From Holdemanella porci (GTDB lineage: Bacteria; Bacillota_I; Bacilli_A; Erysipelotrichales; Erysipelotrichaceae): DNA of 52,067 nt. The DNA lies in contig NZ_VUMR01000008.1 in NCBI RefSeq assembly GCF_009696075.1, forward strand, positions 1 through 52,067, read 5' to 3'. This document shows positions 44,874 through 52,067 of the stretch, piece by piece. The notes under the pieces were generated by a model that ran no database searches, was not told the DNA's origin, and saw only the letters and a program-made list of their open reading frames with translations. Position 1 is the first letter of the stretch. Each line of letters starts with the position of its first letter. Position numbers and translations under genes: made by a program.

Positions 44874-45711
44874 GTGGTTTCTCCCAAGTAATCAAGCCAC
44901 ACTTATTTTCACGGATATCTTTGACAAAACTTAACATCAAACGATTTTCATCAATTTCACCCTTTAATAAATAACCACGTTTTATGGCGATATTCTGTAA
45001 TGTTTCATAAGGCGTATCCACAATCTTGACATGATATACTGTATCAAAGATTTCAGGTTTTTCCTGCATTAAATATTCACACGCAAATAATGCCAAATCG
45101 TCCATATTTACAACTTGATCTTTTACTGAACCCAATAGAGCAAGTTTTAGACCTACTTGTTGATCTTCAAATTTTGGCCATAATACACCCGGCGTATCTA
45201 ATAGCTCAAGTGTTTGACCTACCTTAATCCATTGAAGACTCTTTGTCACGCCTGGACGATCTCCAGTTTGAGCCGCTTTACGTTTCGCAAACGTATTAAT
45301 AAATGTGCTTTTACCTACGTTAGGAATTCCACACACCATGGCACGCAAAGCTCTAGGCTTCATTCCTCTACGTTTTTGTTTTTCAATTAAATTGATACAT
45401 AATTCATTCGATGCCTTAATCAATTGTTTTGAGAAATTTTCATGAATAAAATCCAATGCTAATACTTTTTGATTCTCTGTTTCTAAGGCATTTACCCATT
45501 GTTTGGTAAGTTCTTTATCAGCCTTATCTTTTTTTGACAAAAGAATCAAACGCGGTTTATTTTGAATCAATTGATCCAACATTGGATTTTTACTGGCATC
45601 TGGCATTCTTGCATCACGAATCTCAATCACAAAATCAACTTTTTTTAAATTCTCTTCCATTTGCCTTTTGGCCTTGGTCATATGACCTGGAAACCATTGT
45701 ACGTTTGCCAC
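44863..45711 (-). CDS. rbgA: Ribosome biogenesis GTPase RbgA (YlqF)
   Basis: A 282-residue circularly permuted GTPase. G4 (LLSKKD) comes before G1 (GIPNVGKSTF), then G2/G3 (GDRPGVTKS, DTPGVLWP), the normal order for this family. The start VQWFPGHMTKAKRQM is diagnostic. It acts late in 50S subunit assembly. It overlaps lepB by one base and rnhB by 11 nt. Confidence 0.97.
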   Translation of the reverse strand: MANVQWFPGHMTKAKRQMEENLKKVDFVIEIRDARMPDASKNPMLDQLIQNKPRLILLSKKDKADKELTKQWVNALETENQKVLALDFIHENFSKQLIKASNELCINLIEKQKRRGMKPRALRAMVCGIPNVGKSTFINTFAKRKAAQTGDRPGVTKSLQWIKVGQTLELLDTPGVLWPKFEDQQVGLKLALLGSVKDQVVNMDDLALFACEYLMQEKPEIFDTVYHVKIVDTPYETLQNIAIKRGYLLKGEIDENRLMLSFVKDIRENKCGLITWEKPHVG

Positions 45712-46340
45712 TAATCTTTCACTCCTATATCTGAAATTGGTAACAAGACTAACATCTTCTTGGCAAAGATCTGTGATTTCTTAACAGGGCCTACATAGCG
45801 TGAATCTTTAGAATAAGGACGATTATCCCCCATTACGTAATATTCGTCATCTTTTAATTTCACTTCTTCAAAATCCACAACATTCGTATTATCGGCATCT
45901 GGTACTTTATTAAAGTAACCAAATTTATCTACCAATGATTGACGATAGTCCGGATCTATATATTTAGTCTCATCCAATACTTTTCCATTAATATATACAA
46001 CATCATTTACACAGCTTACTGTATCACCTGGTAAACCTATTACACGTTTTACCCAATGTGTTTTCTGTCCCTCTTCTTCCATGGTTACAACGACTATATC
46101 CCCTCGTTCTACACCATTCAATAATACGCCTCCAACATTGGTGAATCCAAATTCACCATCTTTCAATGTTGGATACATACTTCTTCCATCTACACGAACT
46201 GGGTGAGCAACAAAGTTCACAAACAATAAAATTACGATTGCACTTACTACAAATACTTTTATGAATCCAAGTATATCTTCTAGTAAAGTACGTTCGTCAT
46301 CCTCATTGTACCTTAGTTCGTTTTTCTTTGAATTCTTCAT
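45711..46340 (-). CDS. lepB: Signal peptidase I
   Basis: A 209-residue type I signal peptidase. One N-terminal membrane helix lies at about 26-46. Catalytic Ser54 is in DGRSMYPTL and Lys98 in VKRVIGLPGD; box E is GDNRPYSKDSR. It removes signal peptides on the outer face of the membrane; substrates probably include the secreted NlpC/P60 protein here. It follows the rplS terminator and leads into rbgA. Confidence 0.97.
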   Translation of the reverse strand: MKNSKKNELRYNEDDERTLLEDILGFIKVFVVSAIVILLFVNFVAHPVRVDGRSMYPTLKDGEFGFTNVGGVLLNGVERGDIVVVTMEEEGQKTHWVKRVIGLPGDTVSCVNDVVYINGKVLDETKYIDPDYRQSLVDKFGYFNKVPDADNTNVVDFEEVKLKDDEYYVMGDNRPYSKDSRYVGPVKKSQIFAKKMLVLLPISDIGVKD

Positions 46341-46390
46341 ATAATCTCTAACCCCCTAAATGTTATAAATCTATTATAAAGCTATTTAGA

Positions 46391-46420
46391 AAAAAAAGCC
46401 TGAAAATCAGACTTTTTTTT
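46391..46420. terminator. Terminator after rplS
   Basis: A 7-bp stem AGCCTGA/TCAGACT with a 3-nt loop is flanked by A-runs on one side and U-runs on the other. On the minus strand the U-run is at least seven. It lies 6 nt beyond the rplS stop. Confidence 0.85.
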
Positions 46421-46425
46421 AACAA

Positions 46426-46773
46426 TTAACGAACTTCTTTTAAACGAGCAGCTTTACCCGAACGGTTACGTAAGTAAGATAACTTGTTACGACGTACTTT
46501 ACCGTGACGAACTACTTCAATGTGGTCAATGATTGGTGAGTGTAAAGGGAATTTACGTTCAACACCAATTTGGTTAGAAATCTTACGAACTGTGAATGTT
46601 TCAGAGATTCCTCCACCTGCACGTTCAATTACAACACCTTCAAATACCTGGATACGGCTCTTGTCCCCTTCTTTGATTTTAACGTGAACACGAACAGTAC
46701 TTCCAGAACGGAATGCTGGAATATCAGTCTTCAATTGTGATTTTGTTACTTCATTAACTAATCCTAAGTTCAT
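46426..46773 (-). CDS. rplS: 50S ribosomal protein L19
   Basis: A 115-residue L19 of normal length. [20 protein letters not shown] and [20 protein letters not shown] are diagnostic. It has AAGGAGAA upstream, its own promoter and a structured leader, and a terminator after it, so it can be expressed separately from rpsP-trmD. Confidence 0.98.
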   Translation of the reverse strand: MNLGLVNEVTKSQLKTDIPAFRSGSTVRVHVKIKEGDKSRIQVFEGVVIERAGGGISETFTVRKISNQIGVERKFPLHSPIIDHIEVVRHGKVRRNKLSYLRNRSGKAARLKEVR

Positions 46774-46853
46774 TTTCTTTTCTCCTTCTTTTCTAATATT
46801 TGGTTATCAGTTCATTCACACAATGTGCCAGCGGAACTACCTATGCGTAAACG
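46774..46853 (-). promoter_or_regulatory. 5' leader of rplS, probable L19 leader motif
   Basis: The roughly 80-nt leader contains a GCGT/ACGC hairpin, then AGGTAGTTCCGCTGGCACATTG, where GTTC can pair with a later GAAC around CACATTGTG. A structured L19 leader is known in low-GC Gram-positives and thought to mediate autoregulation; I assign it by position and general form, not by a covariance search. Confidence 0.5.
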
Positions 46854-46860
46854 CCCATTA

Positions 46861-46889
46861 ATATTACCATGACAATAGATTTTGCGCAA
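46861..46889 (-). promoter_or_regulatory. Promoter of rplS
   Basis: On the minus strand, TTGCGC (46884-46889) and TAATAT (46861-46866) are 17 nt apart, just after the trmD stop. No terminator is visible between trmD and rplS, so read-through from trmD is also possible. Confidence 0.5.
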
Positions 46890-46892
46890 GAA

Positions 46893-47615
46893 TTATTTTT
46901 TGATTTTTAATACTGAATCGACTACTTTTTGATCTTCTTTATTTAAATTTAAATTTTCTAATAAATCCGGACGATACATCGCTGTTCTTTTTAAAGACTC
47001 TTCATGTCTATACTTCTTGATGTTCGCATGATGACCACTCAATAATACATCTGGAACTCTTTTTCCATCATAGATTTCTGGCCTAGTATATTGAGGATAT
47101 TCTAAAAGTCCATTTGAGAAAGAATCATCATCACTGGAATCTTGGCGAATAACACCCGGTAAAATACGTAATATGCAATCGCACATGACCATACATGCAC
47201 TTTCACCACCAGTTAATACAAAGTCCCCTAAAGACATTTGAATATCTACATAATCACGAATTCGTTCATCAAATCCTTCATAGTGACCACAAATAAAAAT
47301 TAAATGTTCCTTTAAAGATAATTCCTTTGCGATGGATTGATTAAATGTCTTACCTTGAGGTGTCAATAAAATCACTGTACTATTTTCTGTACGAATGGAT
47401 TCTAATGCATCTAATATAGGTTGACACATTAATACCATTCCCGCACCACCACCATATGGTGTATCATCCACGTGGCCATGTTTTTCTTTTGTGAACTGAC
47501 GAAAATCGATGGTTTCAAACTCAAATAAATCTTTTTCTTTGGCACGCTTTAAAATACTTGTTGTCATTAAAGGTTCAAAGTATTCTGGAAATAATGTTAA
47601 TACAGATATTTTCAT
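46893..47615 (-). CDS. trmD: tRNA (guanine-37-N1)-methyltransferase
   Basis: A 240-residue SPOUT methyltransferase. MKISVLTLFPEYFEPL opens it, GGGAGMVLMCQP and LTPQGKTFNQ follow, and the knot that binds SAM contains ICGHYEGFDERI and LGDFVLTGGE. It protects against +1 frameshifting. It overlaps rimM by 4 nt in the conserved rpsP-KH-rimM-trmD order. Confidence 0.98.
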   Translation of the reverse strand: MKISVLTLFPEYFEPLMTTSILKRAKEKDLFEFETIDFRQFTKEKHGHVDDTPYGGGAGMVLMCQPILDALESIRTENSTVILLTPQGKTFNQSIAKELSLKEHLIFICGHYEGFDERIRDYVDIQMSLGDFVLTGGESACMVMCDCILRILPGVIRQDSSDDDSFSNGLLEYPQYTRPEIYDGKRVPDVLLSGHHANIKKYRHEESLKRTAMYRPDLLENLNLNKEDQKVVDSVLKIKK

Positions 47616-48100
47616 CGTAAGCCTTCCATTTCACGAATTGTGATTTCATGAGCTTCTTTGTTCACATCAACAATAAATGCAGGTACAAAAGGCAATAAGA
47701 AACTGTTTCCTCTTGATTTTACGCGAAGTACTAGATTGGCACCTGTTTCTAAAATATCTACAACTTCTCCAAGTTTTTCTTTTTCTTCATTATAAACCGT
47801 ACAATGCATTAATTCATGATAATAATATTGACCTTCTTCAAGTTCAGGTAAATCCTCTTGGGCAATAAATAAATTTTTTGTTTTCAATTGTTCTGCTTTT
47901 TCAATTGAATCAACACCTTCAAAATAACAATAGCCAAAACCCTTTTGTTCGCGATAACGCACAACGGTTAATGTACGACCATCTTCTAAATGTAATACTC
48001 TACCTTTTTCAAAACGATGCTGCGGATCATCTGTCACAAGATACATTTTACATTCACCCTTAAGTCCATGCGTATTAATGATTTGAGCTACTTTTATCAT
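47612..48100 (-). CDS. rimM: 16S rRNA processing protein RimM
   Basis: A 162-residue ribosome maturation factor for the 30S head. The N-terminal barrel (INTHGLKGECKM) and the PRC-barrel (YYYHELMHCTVYN, LLPFVPAFIVDVN) are both present. AGGAGG lies before the ATG, directly after a hairpin-U tract that may reduce read-through from rpsP-KH. Confidence 0.96.
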   Translation of the reverse strand: MIKVAQIINTHGLKGECKMYLVTDDPQHRFEKGRVLHLEDGRTLTVVRYREQKGFGYCYFEGVDSIEKAEQLKTKNLFIAQEDLPELEEGQYYYHELMHCTVYNEEKEKLGEVVDILETGANLVLRVKSRGNSFLLPFVPAFIVDVNKEAHEITIREMEGLR

Positions 48101-48112
48101 ATGTTCCTCCTA

Positions 48113-48140
48113 AAAAAATCAGGATGTGAAATCACATCCT
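48113..48140 (-). terminator. Hairpin terminator or attenuator between the KH gene and rimM
   Basis: On the minus strand, AGGATGTG-ATTT-CACATCCT is followed by GATTTTTTT and then immediately by the rimM ribosome site. It overlaps the stop codon of the KH gene. Because rimM and trmD continue in the operon, it is probably partial. Confidence 0.65.
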
Positions 48141-48387
48141 AATACGCTTCAAATTTTACTGAAATTCTTTTGTGTACATCACGCGCCGCAATAGACATCA
48201 TTTGACGAATACTGCTAGCCATAATACCCTTACGGCCAATTAAGCGTGCAACATCTTCGCTGTTGGCATATACATACAATAAAATTTCATTATCATTTGT
48301 AGTTGCCATTGTTTTTACAGATAATGCTTTTTGATCATCTACAAGTGGTAAACAAATGTCTAATAATGTTTTTTCTAAATCAATCAT
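48139..48387 (-). CDS. khpA: KH-domain RNA-binding protein (KhpA/YlqC family)
   Basis: An 82-residue single KH-domain protein. The GxxG loop lies in LIGRKGIMASSIRQ (about 53-66). Homologues (KhpA) dimerise with KhpB and bind small RNAs, affecting division and wall synthesis in streptococci. It shares one base with the rpsP stop, the standard place for ylqC. Confidence 0.95.
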   Translation of the reverse strand: MIDLEKTLLDICLPLVDDQKALSVKTMATTNDNEILLYVYANSEDVARLIGRKGIMASSIRQMMSIAARDVHKRISVKFEAY

Positions 48388-48656
48388 TATTTTGAACTTT
48401 TCGCTTCGTGCATTTCTTTTAAAACACCTTCGTGTGATAAAATTGAACGAACTGTATCAGTTGGTTGTGCACCGTTGCTTAACCATTTCTTTGCTAATTC
48501 TTTGTCTAAAGTTACTTTTTCTTCAGCTTTAGTTGGGTTGTAAGTACCGATTTGTTCGATAAAACGACCATCACGAGGACTACGTGAATCAGCAGCTACT
48601 ATACGGTAGAAAGGAGCTCCCTTTTTACCCATTCTTTTTAAACGTAATTTAACCAT
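48387..48656 (-). CDS. rpsP: 30S ribosomal protein S16
   Basis: An 89-residue S16, normal length. [20 protein letters not shown] and [18 protein letters not shown] are diagnostic. It is first in the rpsP-khpA-rimM-trmD operon, with a strong promoter upstream. Confidence 0.98.
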   Translation of the reverse strand: MVKLRLKRMGKKGAPFYRIVAADSRSPRDGRFIEQIGTYNPTKAEEKVTLDKELAKKWLSNGAQPTDTVRSILSHEGVLKEMHEAKSSK

Positions 48657-48696
48657 ATTTAAATTCCTACCTTTTCTAATTTATTAAAGCTCATAA

Positions 48697-48725
48697 AGAA
48701 TAACATGAATAAAAAGATGTGTCAA
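48697..48725 (-). promoter_or_regulatory. Promoter of the rpsP operon
   Basis: On the minus strand, a perfect TTGACA (48720-48725) and TATTCT (48697-48702) are 17 nt apart. No hairpin terminator is visible between ffh and this promoter. Confidence 0.78.
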
Positions 48726-48753
48726 GTATTTTTACTTTACACCTTAATTTTTT

Positions 48754-50172
48754 TTATTTTTTCTTCTTTTTCTTTTTCGGTTTCTGTTTTTTACTACCAG
48801 AATGCTTTGACATTCCAGGCATTCCGCCTCCACGCTGCATATTCTGTAGTGCAGACATATCAGGAAGTTTTGCCTTACCGCTCATCATCTTTGTCATCAT
48901 TTGCATCTGTTCTAATTGATTAATCAAACGATTAACATCCATGACTTTAACTCCTGCACCCTTGGCAATACGATTCTTTCTTGATGCTTTTAAACATGAT
49001 GGATTTTCACGTTCATATTCTGTCATCGATAAAATAATGGCTTCACTCTTTTTCATCTGTGAATTCATTTTTTCATCATCTAAATTTTTAGCTACCTTAT
49101 TAATACCAGGAATCATATTCATCATTTTCTGCATAGATCCCATTTTAGAAACCTGGCCTAATTGTGCTAATAAATCATTGAATGTAAAAACACCCTGTTT
49201 CATACGTTCAGCCGTTTTTTTCTGAACTTCAATATCTAATTTATCTTGAGCCTGCTCAACTAAAGTGACGATATCTCCCATTCCCAAGATACGATCTGCC
49301 ATACGATCTGGGTGGAACTCTTCTAGGTCATCTACTTTTTCACCATTTGACACAAATAATACAGGTACATTTGTGATAGAACGAACTGACAACAATCCTC
49401 CACCACGTGCATCGCCATCCATTTTTGTAACGATCAATCCTGTTACAGATAATTGTTCATTAAATTCTTTTGCGACAGTCACTATATCTTGACCTGTCAT
49501 CGCATCTACAGTTAATAAAATTTCATCAGGAACAACAAGATCCTTCATTTGTTGAAGTTCCTGCATTAATGCTTCATCAATGTGCAAACGACCAGCCGTA
49601 TCGAAAATCACTAAATCTTTTTGACGATCTTTCGCATAGGCCAATGCCTGTCTTGCTGTTTCAACCGCAGATGTTTCTGGTCCACAAGTAAACACTTCTA
49701 CATCAATACTTTTTCCTAATGTCTGCAACTGTTCAATAGCTGCAGGACGCACAACGTCACATGCGACTAATAAAACACGACGTGCTAATTTGTTTTTGCA
49801 GTAATTCGCAATTTTTGCACTTGCTGTAGTTTTACCAGTACCCTGTAAACCAACCATCATAACCGTAGTCATGCCTTGCTTTTTAAAGTGAATACGAGCA
49901 TCTTCTTCACCTAATAATACTTGCAATTCATCATGTACGATTTTAACAACCATTTGACTAGGATTTAAAGAATCTAATACTTCTTGTCCTAGTGCTTTTT
50001 CTTTTACATTTTCAACGAAGCTCTTTACTACATTGTAATTAACATCTGCCTCTAATAATGACATGCGCACTTCTTTTAACATGTCATTCATATTTTTCTC
50101 AGTCAGTTTTCCCTGTCCTGAAATATTTTTAAATGCTTTATTTAAACGTTCACTTAATGATTCAAATGCCAT
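48754..50172 (-). CDS. ffh: Signal recognition particle protein Ffh
   Basis: A 472-residue SRP54 GTPase. N domain (1-90), G domain with GLQGTGKTTASAKIA, DVVRPAAIEQL, DTAGRLHID and TKMDGDARGG, then a Met-rich M domain that binds signal sequences and 4.5S/6S-type SRP RNA. The C terminus ends in a run of lysines (KPKKKKKKK), a longer basic tail than usual. GGGGAGA lies upstream of the ATG. ftsY and ylxM, its usual neighbours, are about 20 kb away on the same strand. Confidence 0.98.
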   Translation of the reverse strand: MAFESLSERLNKAFKNISGQGKLTEKNMNDMLKEVRMSLLEADVNYNVVKSFVENVKEKALGQEVLDSLNPSQMVVKIVHDELQVLLGEEDARIHFKKQGMTTVMMVGLQGTGKTTASAKIANYCKNKLARRVLLVACDVVRPAAIEQLQTLGKSIDVEVFTCGPETSAVETARQALAYAKDRQKDLVIFDTAGRLHIDEALMQELQQMKDLVVPDEILLTVDAMTGQDIVTVAKEFNEQLSVTGLIVTKMDGDARGGGLLSVRSITNVPVLFVSNGEKVDDLEEFHPDRMADRILGMGDIVTLVEQAQDKLDIEVQKKTAERMKQGVFTFNDLLAQLGQVSKMGSMQKMMNMIPGINKVAKNLDDEKMNSQMKKSEAIILSMTEYERENPSCLKASRKNRIAKGAGVKVMDVNRLINQLEQMQMMTKMMSGKAKLPDMSALQNMQRGGGMPGMSKHSGSKKQKPKKKKKKK

Positions 50173-50206
50173 AAATTATAATCTCCCCAAACTGATATAA
50201 GTTTAC

Positions 50207-50710
50207 CTAATTTTTATTTAAATTACAATGGAAGGCCAATCGACTTTGTCCATTTTTTAAATAAATTGTACCTACATGTTTAAATCCATGCTTCAACATG
50301 AAATTTTGCATAGGCTTGTTGTCCATATGTGTGTCCATACGAATATTATCAATCTTAGATTCACAATATTCTAAAATGATGTCAGCCATATGCTTTTTTA
50401 AACCTCGTGTTGCGATACGATGAATAACACCATACGGTTCATCATTTAGCCATTGGCCATCATATATTTTATTGTAACAAGGATCAATACCACAATAAAA
50501 CACAAAACTTGCTTGAATGCCATCTTCATCTTCTAAAACGTACATTTCATTTTTTTCAATATCCTCAGTCAATATTTCTCTTGATGGATATCCATTTGTC
50601 CATTGATTTGTATTTCCTGTAGAAACCATGAATTTTCTAGCTCGTTCATAGATTTCTAATAAAACAGGCATATCTTCTAGAGTTGCCTTACGAATTAATT
50701 CTCTTGCCAT
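50207..50710 (-). CDS. GNAT-family acetyltransferase
   Basis: A 167-residue N-acetyltransferase. IRKATLEDMPVLLEIYERA opens the fold; RIATRGLKKHMADIILEYCE corresponds to the acetyl-CoA-binding A motif, and NFMLKHGFKHVGTI is the C-terminal B motif. The classic Q/RxxGxG/A is degenerate (TRGLKK). The substrate is unknown. The ATG at 50710 lies in the end of the glycosyltransferase gene (16-nt overlap), with GGATGG upstream, so the two are co-expressed. Confidence 0.85.
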   Translation of the reverse strand: MARELIRKATLEDMPVLLEIYERARKFMVSTGNTNQWTNGYPSREILTEDIEKNEMYVLEDEDGIQASFVFYCGIDPCYNKIYDGQWLNDEPYGVIHRIATRGLKKHMADIILEYCESKIDNIRMDTHMDNKPMQNFMLKHGFKHVGTIYLKNGQSRLAFHCNLNKN

Positions 50711-51627
50711 TTTAAAGACCATCCAAACTTTACACATGCGATTAAACGCCATACAACATATCCAATACGATAGAATATGTTAATTTTTGACCAATCAATT
50801 ACAGCCGGTACATAGACAGGTTGATCTTTTCTAGAATAGAAAAAAATCAAAGTATATAGAATTACCATATCACTATTATAAAAGTTAATATCATAATAAA
50901 AATTTTCATTTGGAAACCATTGATGTAAACAAAGCTCCTGATATTCATAGGCTGCACGCATTTCATACGCCTGTACAAGATCCATGTGATCTGTTAAAGA
51001 TCCTGGACGTTTAACGTAATGATAATAACAGTTAGGTATTATTGAAACGCGATTTGCATTATAGATTGCTTTAAAAACTGTGTACGTATCTTCGAATCCC
51101 TTTTTCTCATCTGGAAATTTAACATCTTTAAAACAAGAAGCCGCATATAGTTTTCCCCAAGGATAATTATTAATACCTTTATTTTGACTCAATGCTCTTA
51201 ATGCAGATAAAGAATCCATAGTTTTTTTTCGCATCGGACTCACTGGAATTGATAATCCTTTATATTCAATACAGTATCCACAAGTAACAATCTCACTTTG
51301 CGTTTTAATAGCTTCATTTATCATTGTTTCGATCATATGCGGATTTAAATAATCATCACTATCAACAAACAAATAATAATCCCCAGTTGCCTTTTCTAAT
51401 GCACGATTTCGAGTTGTAGAAATACCTGCATTTTCATAGCTATATACATGAATAAAATCATATTTAGAAGCATATAATTCGGCAATATCCAATGATGAAT
51501 CTGTAGTTCCGTCATTAATAATAATGATTTCTATATTTTTGTATGTCTGTAAAAGAATAGATTCAAGACATTTCGATAAATATTTTTCCACATTGTATAC
51601 TGGAATCAATATACTCACTTTATACAT
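50695..51627 (-). CDS. Family 2 glycosyltransferase
   Basis: A 310-residue GT-A enzyme. VSILIPVYNVEKYLSKCLES (4-23) is the nucleotide-sugar-binding start, IIINDGTTDSS follows, and the metal-binding DxD is FVDSDDYLNPHM. This family adds sugars to wall polymers, capsule or glycolipids; donor and acceptor are unknown. The ATG at 51627 has AAGGAGG 8 nt upstream. It lies directly downstream of the rRNA operon but has its own promoter. Confidence 0.92.
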   Translation of the reverse strand: MYKVSILIPVYNVEKYLSKCLESILLQTYKNIEIIIINDGTTDSSLDIAELYASKYDFIHVYSYENAGISTTRNRALEKATGDYYLFVDSDDYLNPHMIETMINEAIKTQSEIVTCGYCIEYKGLSIPVSPMRKKTMDSLSALRALSQNKGINNYPWGKLYAASCFKDVKFPDEKKGFEDTYTVFKAIYNANRVSIIPNCYYHYVKRPGSLTDHMDLVQAYEMRAAYEYQELCLHQWFPNENFYYDINFYNSDMVILYTLIFFYSRKDQPVYVPAVIDWSKINIFYRIGYVVWRLIACVKFGWSLKWQEN

Positions 51628-51672
51628 GAACGGCCTCCTTAAATGCCAAAATACAATATCCCTTAGTAAAGA

Positions 51673-51701
51673 AAATATCAAATTTATATATAAGAATCAA
51701 C
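51673..51701 (-). promoter_or_regulatory. Promoter of the glycosyltransferase gene
   Basis: On the minus strand, TTGATT (51696-51701) and TATTTT (51673-51678) are 17 nt apart, just after the U-tract that ends the rRNA operon. Confidence 0.6.
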
Positions 51702-51710
51702 AACAATCTA

Positions 51711-51719
51711 AAAAAAAAG
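51711..51719 (-). terminator. U-tract ending the rRNA operon
   Basis: Eight U residues follow the 5S 3' end almost directly. Helix I of 5S or its G/C-rich 3' end may act as the terminator stem. Confidence 0.55.
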
Positions 51720-51836
51720 GACCCGGCAGCTAGCTATCTTCGCAGGGGCAAGCCCAACTATTGTCGCCGTGAAAGTGCTTAACTTCTGAGTTCGGGATGA
51801 GTTCAGGTGTGTCCACTTTGCTATCGCCACCGGATC
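51720..51836 (-). rRNA. rrf: 5S ribosomal RNA
   Basis: A 117-nt gene on the minus strand. Helix I pairs GATCCGG with CCGGGTC at the two ends, and the conserved loop sequence CCGAACTCAGAAGTTAAGC is present. A 57-nt spacer separates it from 23S. Confidence 0.96.
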
Positions 51837-51893
51837 TTGAGTTCTCTTTCGATCCCTCAAAACCGAACAACTATTCTGAAGAAATTCCATATT

Positions 51894-52067
51894 CCTGATT
51901 AAGTCCTCGACCGATTAGTACCAGTCAACTCCGTACATCACTGCACTTCCATCCCTGGCCTATCTACCTTATCGTCTTTAAGGGGTCTTACTTCTTGCGA
52001 ATGGGAGATCTCATCTTGGAGTAGGCTTCGTGCTTAGATGCTTTCAGCGCTTATCCTTTCCCTACTT
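51894..52067 (-). rRNA. rrl: 23S ribosomal RNA, 3' end (partial)
   Basis: The last ~174 nt of 23S rRNA on the minus strand, cut by the window edge. GGACTGAAAGCATCTAAGC-like and GGTACTAATCGGTCGAGG sequences near the 3' end are conserved 23S features. The exact mature 3' end is uncertain by a few bases. Confidence 0.95.

Noticed and set aside
48754-48790. Frameshift at the A-rich 3' end of ffh
   Set aside because: The poly-Lys tail follows a complete M domain and ends in a normal stop. Basic tails occur in other Ffh proteins.
51708-51890. 60-codon minus-strand frame at the rRNA region
   Set aside because: It is entirely within the 5S gene and the 23S-5S spacer.

Overview
The window looks like a low-GC Firmicutes chromosome, most likely class Erysipelotrichia (inference). 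The reasons are strong AGGAGG ribosome sites, a B. subtilis-like ffh/rpsP/rplS/topA/rpsB/cdsA gene order lacking clpQY, codY and dxr, and a short Mollicutes-like Smc. Almost every gene is on the minus strand, co-oriented with an rRNA operon whose 23S 3' end and 5S gene occupy the right edge. I saw no tRNA gene, CRISPR array, prophage or intact insertion sequence.

Right part (about 22.4-52 kb, transcribed right to left): 23S-5S; a glycosyltransferase and a GNAT enzyme; ffh; rpsP-KH-rimM-trmD; rplS-lepB-rbgA-rnhB; dprA; topA-trmFO-xerC; rpsB-tsf; pyrH-frr; uppS-cdsA-rseP; a plus-strand hemolysin III gene; smc-ftsY-ylxM-ackA-nrnA; dnaE and a LUD-domain gene. These cover protein targeting, ribosome and tRNA maturation, translation factors, lipid-carrier and phospholipid synthesis, chromosome segregation and acetate metabolism.

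Middle part (10-22.1 kb): nutrient transport and methionine metabolism. metK lies behind an S-box (SAM-I type) riboswitch with clear terminator and antiterminator. A metN-metI-metQ methionine importer lies behind a different control device: a 27-codon leader ORF with a perfect ribosome site and 8 Met codons among its first 13, followed by mutually exclusive antiterminator and terminator hairpins. This has the layout of trp-type ribosome-mediated attenuation, but for methionine. The MetQ lipoprotein of the same operon is circularly permuted: its C-terminal half comes first. Nearby are a LysR regulator, an M20 amidohydrolase, a polar amino acid ABC transporter, an AEC transporter, a FucO-like dehydrogenase with a cre-like site, and a secreted Ig-like/NlpC-P60 protein.

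Left part (1-10 kb): a hairpin-rich repeat at the edge, an M19 dipeptidase and HAD phosphatase pair, enolase, an RlhA-like U32 protein, a DtxR/MntR-type regulator divergent from a TetR-like regulator, a pentapeptide-repeat protein coupled to an unknown acidic protein, and a four-gene plus-strand operon (VanX-like dipeptidase, Cys-motif protein, NlpC/P60 lipoprotein, unknown small protein).

Three of the four plus-strand transcription units (tetR-like, vanX-like, hlyIII) appear leaderless: there is no ribosome site, and a -10 hexamer ends exactly 6 nt before the ATG. Functions are assigned from motifs and family knowledge; no database search was run.
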